Shown here: one piece after another, positions 57,124 to 64,000 of the stretch | Numbering within the stretch: position 1 is the stretch's first letter | Layout of the letters: each line of letters opens with the position of its first letter | NCBI RefSeq assembly: GCF_030548205.1 | Contig: NZ_JAUORV010000009.1 | Location: forward strand, 62,001-126,000 | From: Aliiglaciecola sp. 3_MG-2023 | GTDB taxonomy: Bacteria > Pseudomonadota > Gammaproteobacteria > Enterobacterales > Alteromonadaceae | Length of the DNA: 64,000 nt | Reading direction: 5' to 3' | Notes under the pieces: generated by a model | The model's input: only the letters and a program-made list of their open reading frames with translations | What the model was told of the DNA's origin: nothing | Databases searched by the model: none | Position numbers and translations under genes: made by a program

Positions 57124-58416
57124 ATGAACATCATTACATTAGACGTTAGAAAATACGTCATTGCTACAATTTCATTAGTATTTATTGGAACCGTAGCCGC
57201 AATTTTATTGCTGCAAACAGACTATGGGAAAGAATTGACGATAAAAGGACGTCAGTATGTGCAGATCAATTTGCATAAAAATTGGGGGGTTAGGCTAAAG
57301 ATATTACAAAGTGTAGACTTGCTGCTAAATCTCATTCCAAAACCTTCTCTTCTTCCCTATGATAAAGCAGGATCTGCGGTCGGTTTCGATAACAATAAAG
57401 CGATTGATTCTCACAGTATTAAGGCAATGTCGCTTTTAGCCTCTCATTTTTATCCGGTGCAGAATGTTGAAGAGTTGCGTGCCGCAATGCTGAAGGCACA
57501 AAAAGGAGACGTCATTCTATTGGCCCCTGGCCAATATTCCATTCCCAAACGTCTTGAGGTTAGACACCATGGTACTAGCAATAAGCCAATACGCTTGTTA
57601 AGCCGTGTACCAGGTAGCAGTGTATTGAAAATTCAAAATACAGAAGGGATTTACTTAGACAAAAGTAATTGGCAGATCGAAAATATTGTATTTAAAGGAG
57701 CCTGTAGAGAACAACGATATTGTGAACACGCAATTCATATGTATGGCAACGCTGACCAAACAAAATTAATTAACAATCAATTTATCGACTTTAACGCCGC
57801 TTTAAAAGCCAATGGTAATTATCAACACTCACCTGCAACATTTGCCGATAACGTTTTGGTTCAGCAAAACGACTTTTACAATCAAAGCATACGAAATACC
57901 GCAACTCCTGCAACGCCGATCGATATAGTGGGAGGAAATAATTGGCTTATTGATAATAACTTTATTGCGGACTTTGCACGTAAGTCCACTGGAAACATAT
58001 CCGTAACCTATGGAGGCTTTATGAAAGGCGGAGGCTCTGGCGGGGTATTTAGTAACAATGTAGTGAATTGTGCTTGGCACTTGCCCTATCAATCAAGCAT
58101 AGATGTCAGAGTGGGACTTTCATTTGGTGACGGTGGAACACAACAACAATTTTGCCAAAATACTGATTGTTTCTATGAGCATTCAAAGGGAAAAATAAAA
58201 AACAATTTAGTGCTCAACTGTATCAATGATGTCAGTATCTATTTAAACAAAGCCTCTGAAACAGAAATCTCAGGTAACACCCTATTAAACTCTTTGGGTA
58301 TCGATGCCCGTTATAAGCAAACTTCAGTGAAAATAAATAACAATAGATTAGAAGGCAGAATAAAAGCTCGGGAGAATGCATTTATAAGTGAGCGTGACAA
58401 TGTTATGGTTAATTAA
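57124..58416 (+). CDS. Membrane-anchored right-handed beta-helix protein (polysaccharide lyase-like)
   Basis: A 430-residue protein with an N-terminal membrane anchor (about 12-31) without a clear cleavage site, then a parallel beta-helix from about residue 110. The entry HFYPVQNVEELRAAM and LAPGQYSIPKRLEVRHHG resembles chondroitinase B / alginate lyase type (PL6-like) folds, followed by repeated N-rich rungs. Catalytic residues cannot be assigned by eye. It lies 6 bp after the decarboxylase gene and before another lyase-like gene, so it likely trims or binds a polymer in the periplasm. Confidence 0.72.
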   Translation: MNIITLDVRKYVIATISLVFIGTVAAILLLQTDYGKELTIKGRQYVQINLHKNWGVRLKILQSVDLLLNLIPKPSLLPYDKAGSAVGFDNNKAIDSHSIKAMSLLASHFYPVQNVEELRAAMLKAQKGDVILLAPGQYSIPKRLEVRHHGTSNKPIRLLSRVPGSSVLKIQNTEGIYLDKSNWQIENIVFKGACREQRYCEHAIHMYGNADQTKLINNQFIDFNAALKANGNYQHSPATFADNVLVQQNDFYNQSIRNTATPATPIDIVGGNNWLIDNNFIADFARKSTGNISVTYGGFMKGGGSGGVFSNNVVNCAWHLPYQSSIDVRVGLSFGDGGTQQQFCQNTDCFYEHSKGKIKNNLVLNCINDVSIYLNKASETEISGNTLLNSLGIDARYKQTSVKINNNRLEGRIKARENAFISERDNVMVN

Positions 58417-58440
58417 ACTCTCGCAGCTAATCTAGTCACT

Positions 58441-59886
58441 ATGAAAAATCTATTTGTACCTAGCTTTTTATTAATATTTCTTGCTCTACCTTCTAGTGCA
58501 AAATTATTCGACAACAGCGTTAGCTACAATTACGCAAGTAATCTAGCCCATATTTATTGGCCAGAAGGTAATTTTGCGAAGTTTCATAAGCAATACGCCC
58601 AATATATAAATAAGTTTGAAGTCCAGGATGTAGACCGCGAGCACACCATTAGCATTGACCTATCGTCAGTTAAACTAACTAACCCTCTGATTCTTACTAT
58701 TTCAGCGGCCAAAGGAAATAAAGGGGTAGCCGATTTCCACAGTGTTGAAAAAGGGGGTTACAAAGCCCCTCAATTAACCTTTATAGAAGACAATAATAAA
58801 CGCTTACTATTAGCTGAAATAGATACCTTTGTGGCTAAAAAAAATCGCAAGCCAGTTGGTTCCAAACCAATCATTAAGGCTGGTGGTGGCCATACAGTAT
58901 TATTAAAATTTCAATTTGAAGAAAATATCGATTTACAAGCTCTTAAAAATCTTAAACTCCTTCTAACTACGACTAACCGTCAATACGGTAAATCTTCTTT
59001 GCAAACTCAACAAATAAATTATGCTCAGCCTCCTCGGCAGCCAAATACGGATGGGGTAGCAAGCAAATACACACTAGATAAGGGGATCAAACAAGATAAT
59101 GCAGTCTACTACGCCGATGATTTTGATGATCAAAATTGGTTAAGCAATATAAAACACAGCATTGGTATCTCTGAAGCTGTGTGGAAAAACACGGGAGAAT
59201 TGCAATTTGAAGAGCATCAAAAAATCAGACATTTTAGTGGCCAAGCAGGTAATAGCGTCAAGCTTCCGTTTAGGACCTCCCATAACTTAGCAGGTAACCT
59301 AGACTACTACTTTGCTGCGCAATCAGGATCTGAACCAGAAGAAGCCTACTTTAGGTATTACTCTATGTTAGCCCCAGGTGCAAAAGTTAGCGGCGGCGGA
59401 AAGTTACCAGGATTCGCTGGAACCTATAACAAGGCTGGCTGGGGTGGTCGCGCAAACAATGGTAAAAACGGTTGGTCTGCCCGTGGTTCATTTTTCAAGA
59501 CGGTAACGCCTTCAAACCCTGATTGGGCCGGACGAATGCCAATTGGTAGCTACTTTTATGAAGTAGACACCAAAAACAAATACGGAAAAACAGTATCTTG
59601 GGGCGATGAGTTATCGACTATGCAACCAGGCCGCTGGTATTCCATCGAACAATATATAAAATTAAATTCGCCGGGAAAACAAGATGGTATATTTAGAGCG
59701 TGGATTGATGGGATACTCATTTATGAGCGAAAAAATATGTATTATAGAGATACCGATAAACTTAAAATAGAAAAAGTGTGGATGAATTACTATTTTGGTG
59801 GAGTCGCTAAGCCTAAACATAATTTCCAGATGTACTTGGATAACATCGTAATTGCATCAAGTTACATTGGTCCAATTAGAAAATAG
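58441..59886 (+). CDS. Exported polysaccharide lyase-like protein (PL14-type C-terminal domain)
   Basis: A 481-residue protein with a signal peptide (MKNLFVPSFLLIFLALPSSA). The N-terminal half (about 25-200) is a beta-rich region I do not recognise. The C-terminal half from about 215 resembles the PL14-type lyase domain: YFRYYSMLAPGA, GGKLPGFAGTYN, GWGGRANNGKNGWSARG and a final MYLDNIVIA strand. Such enzymes cleave uronic acid polymers, in keeping with the uronic acid sugar genes upstream. It lies 24 bp after the beta-helix gene. Confidence 0.72.
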   Translation: MKNLFVPSFLLIFLALPSSAKLFDNSVSYNYASNLAHIYWPEGNFAKFHKQYAQYINKFEVQDVDREHTISIDLSSVKLTNPLILTISAAKGNKGVADFHSVEKGGYKAPQLTFIEDNNKRLLLAEIDTFVAKKNRKPVGSKPIIKAGGGHTVLLKFQFEENIDLQALKNLKLLLTTTNRQYGKSSLQTQQINYAQPPRQPNTDGVASKYTLDKGIKQDNAVYYADDFDDQNWLSNIKHSIGISEAVWKNTGELQFEEHQKIRHFSGQAGNSVKLPFRTSHNLAGNLDYYFAAQSGSEPEEAYFRYYSMLAPGAKVSGGGKLPGFAGTYNKAGWGGRANNGKNGWSARGSFFKTVTPSNPDWAGRMPIGSYFYEVDTKNKYGKTVSWGDELSTMQPGRWYSIEQYIKLNSPGKQDGIFRAWIDGILIYERKNMYYRDTDKLKIEKVWMNYYFGGVAKPKHNFQMYLDNIVIASSYIGPIRK

Positions 59887-59903
59887 CCGCCCAAATTGGC
59901 GGC
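59876..59903 (-). terminator. Probable terminator after the outer-membrane barrel gene
   Basis: GCCGCC / GGCGGC (59886-59891 and 59898-59903) with a six-base loop. On the minus strand the stem is followed by TATTTTC. It partly overlaps the stop codon of the converging lyase gene. Confidence 0.6.
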
Positions 59904-59909
59904 CTGCAA

Positions 59910-61136
59910 TTAGAAGTAGAACTCCATACTGAGCTGCACAAAATCGTCACGTCGATATTGATAGATAGGCTCTTCAGGCGAGTTACTAGAGAAAAACCAA
60001 GCATCAAGTCGCCATTTCCAGCTGTCACTGATACGACTAGATGCTTCGATAAAACCTGAACGGCTATTGCTTTCATCTAAGTCTTGTATAATACCAAACA
60101 AAATTTCAGTGCCATCAATATCATTGTAAACAACACGCGTTCCTAACATTAAATCGTTTTGGGAAGGAGTAAGCAGGGTATTGTCTCGACCGTCATACTG
60201 GTATTCCATCAGCCAGCCCAAATCAAATTGGCTATCAAATACACCCACGGTAGTATATTCAAAGCCCCCGACTAAGGCACTGTAATCTTCAGCCGTTGTA
60301 TTGCGACTTATCCCTTCAAACTTAATTAACCAAGATCCCATCACTGCGAGCAAATCAATACCAGCTTGCTGCATTTGCGGGTAATAAGGTCTAAGCAATG
60401 CCGACTCTTCATCTAACTCAGGGACGAGAATAGGTTCCCGAGATGTACCGTCAAAATAGGAAAGGCCTATTTCCCAAATGCCAATTGAATGCTGCCACCG
60501 AGCTGCCCAATCGACATTTTTTTCTTCATCACTTGATTCAAATATGGGGTTATCAGTATCAACATTTAAAGCAAACCTAGGTCGCCCATCTATGCCGGCA
60601 AAAGTGCGTTCTCGAAAGTAAGGCAGAACAAAAATGGAGGTGGTTCCCCAGTCTTTAATCAACGAAAAGTTAACCATTGGTTGGCCGAGTTTATCTTCTC
60701 CATCAATCGCTTCAATTGAATCTGTTTGATTTATAACATCAACCAAATGTAACGATTCAGTCTGCCCCCAAAATACTTTACCAATGCCCGTACGCATTTC
60801 CCAACTGTCACCCACGTGTAACCAGATTAGCTCACGAATATCTCCATGAGTACGTTCATCGTCATTTTGATCAATCCGATAAAAAGGCTTGAAAGAGATG
60901 CTGTCATCACCATCATTGAATGCCTTATAAATCTCGGCCTCACCGTAAACAGAAAAGTTTGCGCGCTCCTGTTCATCGTAGAGTGCATCTTGCAAAAAAT
61001 AACGCTGTTCAATCACTGCCGAACCACGAATTTCAATGTCACTGGCAGCAGAGCTTGAGCCGGCGCATAACAATGCCAGCAACGCAAAAGCTGCAGAACT
61101 ACCTTGCCCGTTTGAGACTATTCTTGTCAAAATCAC
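59910..61136 (-). CDS. Outer-membrane beta-barrel protein
   Basis: A 408-residue exported protein. A signal peptide (hydrophobic AFALLALLCAGSSSA) is followed by alternating strands rich in Asp, Glu, Trp and Tyr, and the C-terminus ends in MEFYF, an outer-membrane insertion signature. It is the third gene of a cassette with an RND transporter and a LolA-like protein. The GTG start at 61136 overlaps the LolA-like gene by 38 bp; an in-frame TTG at 61130 has the better spacing to GAGG, so the exact start is uncertain. Function not recognised. Confidence 0.7.
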   Translation of the reverse strand: MILTRIVSNGQGSSAAFALLALLCAGSSSAASDIEIRGSAVIEQRYFLQDALYDEQERANFSVYGEAEIYKAFNDGDDSISFKPFYRIDQNDDERTHGDIRELIWLHVGDSWEMRTGIGKVFWGQTESLHLVDVINQTDSIEAIDGEDKLGQPMVNFSLIKDWGTTSIFVLPYFRERTFAGIDGRPRFALNVDTDNPIFESSDEEKNVDWAARWQHSIGIWEIGLSYFDGTSREPILVPELDEESALLRPYYPQMQQAGIDLLAVMGSWLIKFEGISRNTTAEDYSALVGGFEYTTVGVFDSQFDLGWLMEYQYDGRDNTLLTPSQNDLMLGTRVVYNDIDGTEILFGIIQDLDESNSRSGFIEASSRISDSWKWRLDAWFFSSNSPEEPIYQYRRDDFVQLSMEFYF

Positions 61137-61908
61137 TGTCCTCTAGTCCAGTTTTAAACTCGATTTCGTGGGTAATGAGCTCTGTACTTTTACCATTTTG
61201 CTCATTAAACATTTCAGTACGCATAGCGCGCCAATATTTATCCAAATATAACTCATACTCATCCAATTCAAGGGTTTTTAATAAGCTGTCTTTCTTATCA
61301 TAATATTCAATTTTATATGGGATATAACGCTCTTGATCTATCCATACTATTTGTTTTGTATAACCAGAGAATTCATCGATTGGCGTTTGCTCAACCACAA
61401 ACATTTTCCGATTTTTATAGGTGTCATCCTCCAAATATTTAAAGGTGTATTTTTCAACCTCAAAGGCCGTCATATCCTCGTAGGCAAATTCACTCCCCAT
61501 GAAAGGACCCGACTTATTGCGTGAAGATATACGTTTCACACGTTTCAAAGCTGGCAAATAAATCCACTGTTCGTCTGGCTCTCGTGCATGGGTGAAATTT
61601 AGGAATGCGGTTCCTTTAACGTCTTTAGGCTCATCAAAAACAGTCAAAGATTTATCGCCGCCATCTAATATTTCAAGTCCTTGCAAGCGCATCGCTCTCT
61701 CAGTTTCCTGACCTTGTGAATTACGCAGAACCATAGTCAGTTCAGCCACAGAATCTTCCCAGCCACGGTCGCGGAGTTTACGCTCTTTGGCGATTTCTAA
61801 GCCTTTTTCCTGTGGCGTTTGTGCTAAGCCTTCTTTGCCGATTGTGCACAAAAATAATAGCGTTAAATAAATACTTAGAGATCTAATGTGCATTTGATTA
61901 ATTTTCAT
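61099..61908 (-). CDS. LolA-like outer-membrane lipoprotein-sorting protein
   Basis: A 269-residue periplasmic protein with a signal peptide (MKINQMHIRSLSIYLTLLFL, ending near GLAQ). The middle carries the features of the LolA-like sorting family paired with MMPL/RND transporters: YLPALKRVKRISS, GSEFAYEDMTAFE and YKIEYYDKKDSLLKT. The start at 61908 follows AGGAAG and overlaps the RND gene by 11 bp. It would carry a lipid or lipoprotein from the transporter to the outer membrane; this is the family expectation. Confidence 0.85.
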   Translation of the reverse strand: MKINQMHIRSLSIYLTLLFLCTIGKEGLAQTPQEKGLEIAKERKLRDRGWEDSVAELTMVLRNSQGQETERAMRLQGLEILDGGDKSLTVFDEPKDVKGTAFLNFTHAREPDEQWIYLPALKRVKRISSRNKSGPFMGSEFAYEDMTAFEVEKYTFKYLEDDTYKNRKMFVVEQTPIDEFSGYTKQIVWIDQERYIPYKIEYYDKKDSLLKTLELDEYELYLDKYWRAMRTEMFNEQNGKSTELITHEIEFKTGLEDSDFDKNSLKRAR

Positions 61909-64000
61909 TGCTGGCTTCCTCAGACAAATTTTGTTTGTCAAACATCAGTAGAAACGCGGGTAAAAACAGGAAATCGATGATTAAAGCTACGACAATAATA
62001 ATACCTGTTAACAGCCCCATATCAGAGTTTAGTGCAAAGCTAGATAAAGTGAGCACTGCAAACCCTAAAGTTAACACCACAGTTGTAACCCAAAGTGCTT
62101 TTCCAACACTTCCGAAGGCATATCTTACTGCATTTTCGGCGCTTTCGTTCTGTTGCCGTGCGTGCTGATATTTACTCAAGAAATGAACTGTGTCATCCAC
62201 TATTATACCTAAAGCCATACTTAATACGACTGACAAGCCCATATTAATTTCACCAGAATATACGCCCCAAATACCAAAACCGATTGCCGCAGGTAACAGA
62301 TTTGGTATTAAGCTAATGGCTCCCATTTTCCAAGATTTCAGTGCAAACATTAAGATAACGCTAATTAAAACGAGCGCTAAAACTGTACCTTTAAGTAAGC
62401 TATTCATATTGGCTTCACCAATATGAGCAAACATTAAATTTTGACTGCCCGCAGTCAGTCGTAATTCTGGCGCATTTTCCTCTATCCACCCATAAGCTTG
62501 CTGTTCAAAAGCAGTAATTTCTTTACTGCCTAAGGTTTGCATGGTGACAAAAATACGGGTTCCTGATTTATCAATATTTAACTGGTTGTTTAGGTCTAAA
62601 TTAAAAGGTAACGACATCTCATATAACAACAAAAACTGTGCTGCCATGGGTTGGCTTTCAGGTAAGCGATAATACGCGGGATCATCACCATGCATATTTT
62701 TGTTAAGTCGTAAAAACACATCACTGATAGTAGATACGTTATCGACCTCAGGGCGCGCTTTTAGCCACTGACTAAACTCATGAATGTGTTTCAGACTAGT
62801 AGGTTCATTTATCCCCGACTCTTGTTCGGTAAATAGAGCAAAATCTATGGTTGTCATGCCACTTAAAACTTGCTCTTGATAATCTGCTGCAATTTTGAAT
62901 TCTGCGCTGTCATCAAAATATTCAACGGGAGTATCGTTTATTTTGTTCATAAAAGACGCTCCAACAGCCGCGACAACAACGACGATAGTAAACGGAAGTA
63001 TGCGTTTATGATGACGAATAACCCACTCACCAATCTTTACAAAGCTATCATTATTGGAGTCTGATTGTTTTGTCTGTTTAAGGGGCAGAAGTCGTAAAAT
63101 TGAAGGGAGAAAACTGATTGACATGATAAACGCAATCATCACCCCCATTGCGGTCAATGTTCCCAAATCCGCTAATGCGGGAACATCTGAAAAATTTAGG
63201 GTCAAAAAACCAATAGCTGTTGTTGCACTGGTGATGAAAATAGGTTTAACGTTTAATAGCATACTGCTTTGTATTGCTTCTACTTTTTCCTTGCCCTGTC
63301 GCATCTCATATAACAAGGAAGCAATAACATGAACGCAATCCGCTACGGCAAGGGTCATAACAAGGGTCGGCACATTTACGGTAGCAGTCGTTAAATCAAA
63401 GCCTACCCAACCACCCACTCCCATTGTTGCAGCGATTGAGAAAGCGACGACTAATAGTGTCACCAAGGTACCGATAAAAGATCTTAATAACACGCCTAAA
63501 ACCACTAAGATAACAACAAACATCAATGGTACTAAGGTTGATGCATCACCTTTTGCTGCCGATTCGAAAGCAGCATTCATAAATACGATTCCAGTATGGT
63601 GGAATTCGTGATCTGGATATAACGCCTGATATTTGCTGGTTAACTGTGTGAGAAAGTCTACAATTTCGCCGGTTTCTTTGGTTTTATCGCCCTCAGGCAG
63701 ATTAACAGTTACCGACACTAAGGCAACTTTGCCTTGCTCATCCACTAAACGGTTAAGTAAATTAGGCTCGACTAAAGCAACACGTTTTACACGTTCAACT
63801 AATTCGTCATCGATGTTGTCAGAGTCGAGTATAAGTTGTTCAACGATCATGTCGTCTTCTTCAGCCCAAGTGTGCTGAAAGTTAGCAATAGAGTCGACAC
63901 GGCTAGACAAAGGCGTTTGCCAGGCATCTTCGGTAAAATCAGAAATTAATTTTAATGTAACCGGATTAAAAACACTTCCGCTTTTAGGCGAAATTAAAAT
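61898..64000 (-). CDS. RND/MMPL superfamily transporter (partial, runs off the window)
   Basis: About 701 codons are visible, with the start beyond the right edge: the frame stays open to 64000 and reads in as a normal RND body before a TTG at 63910, so the latter is not the start. It has two sets of membrane segments of the RND/SSD type (clusters near residues 160-310 and 540-690) flanking periplasmic domains. It carries AVADCVHVIASLLYEM and GIIVDDTVHFLSKY, proton-relay-like acid motifs of the family. It overlaps the LolA-like gene. It probably exports a lipid-like substrate with it. Confidence 0.88.
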   Translation of the reverse strand: MLISPKSGSVFNPVTLKLISDFTEDAWQTPLSSRVDSIANFQHTWAEEDDMIVEQLILDSDNIDDELVERVKRVALVEPNLLNRLVDEQGKVALVSVTVNLPEGDKTKETGEIVDFLTQLTSKYQALYPDHEFHHTGIVFMNAAFESAAKGDASTLVPLMFVVILVVLGVLLRSFIGTLVTLLVVAFSIAATMGVGGWVGFDLTTATVNVPTLVMTLAVADCVHVIASLLYEMRQGKEKVEAIQSSMLLNVKPIFITSATTAIGFLTLNFSDVPALADLGTLTAMGVMIAFIMSISFLPSILRLLPLKQTKQSDSNNDSFVKIGEWVIRHHKRILPFTIVVVVAAVGASFMNKINDTPVEYFDDSAEFKIAADYQEQVLSGMTTIDFALFTEQESGINEPTSLKHIHEFSQWLKARPEVDNVSTISDVFLRLNKNMHGDDPAYYRLPESQPMAAQFLLLYEMSLPFNLDLNNQLNIDKSGTRIFVTMQTLGSKEITAFEQQAYGWIEENAPELRLTAGSQNLMFAHIGEANMNSLLKGTVLALVLISVILMFALKSWKMGAISLIPNLLPAAIGFGIWGVYSGEINMGLSVVLSMALGIIVDDTVHFLSKYQHARQQNESAENAVRYAFGSVGKALWVTTVVLTLGFAVLTLSSFALNSDMGLLTGIIIVVALIIDFLFLPAFLLMFDKQNLSEEASNEN

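Noticed and set aside
63910-64000. RND gene starting at TTG 63910
   Set aside because: The frame remains open to the window edge and continues as normal family sequence, so the gene is simply cut.

Overview
The window looks like a chromosome segment from a marine gammaproteobacterium of the order Alteromonadales, close to Glaciecola or Paraglaciecola. This rests on the low-to-moderate GC by eye, on the housekeeping blocks (ribD-nrdR, queA-tgt-yajC-secD-secF, radA, suhB, ettA) and on the mix of cyclic-di-GMP, PspA-type stress and exosortase/PEP-CTERM genes. The assignment is made from recognised protein families only. I see no rRNA, tRNA, CRISPR array, insertion sequence or prophage.

Layout. 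Positions 1-4519 hold housekeeping genes: ribD (cut by the left edge), nrdR, a DUF6265 protein, a rhodanese, glyA and a Gfo/Idh/MocA oxidoreductase. 4745-12855 carries ettA, a small PilZ protein, a response regulator/diguanylate cyclase whose receiver domain lacks a normal start codon, radA, a very large multi-PilZ protein and suhB. 13181-18716 is the minus-strand queA-tgt-yajC-secD-secF block. 18717-25991 holds a candidate small RNA, a DUF6471 protein, a perfect 24-bp palindrome, and a plus-strand operon matching E. coli yjfI-J-K-L-M-C with an inserted potassium channel, followed by a rhomboid protease and a membrane protein. 26019-30290 is an overlapping three-gene ABC transporter / FtsX permease / AttH-like lipoprotein unit. 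30339-37070 has an alkaline phosphatase and a glyoxylate shunt unit (aceA, LysR regulator, glcB).

From 37151 to 59886 lies a long accessory region for surface polysaccharide and PEP-CTERM/exosortase functions. It contains two sugar nucleotide pathways (TviB-like dehydrogenase plus UDP-glucuronate epimerase; WecB/WecC). It has exosortase-system genes: the LuxI-like acyltransferase, a PEP-CTERM protein, the PrsT TPR lipoprotein, an acyl carrier protein, an acyl-CoA ligase and a PLP-dependent decarboxylase. Two polysaccharide-lyase-like proteins follow. No exosortase gene is in the window. Embedded here is a compact four-gene minus-strand operon (39697-42595): a twin-arginine cysteine-rich protein, a PqqD-like protein, an HprK-like kinase and a nucleotidyltransferase. 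A clear sigma-54 type promoter precedes this operon, and a second precedes the PEP-CTERM protein gene, so both may answer to the same activator. I regard this operon as the best candidate for a poorly described system: a small peptide or protein modification pathway tied to the exosortase regulon.

The right end (59910-64000) holds a minus-strand cassette of an RND/MMPL transporter (cut by the window edge), a LolA-like periplasmic protein and an outer-membrane beta-barrel protein.
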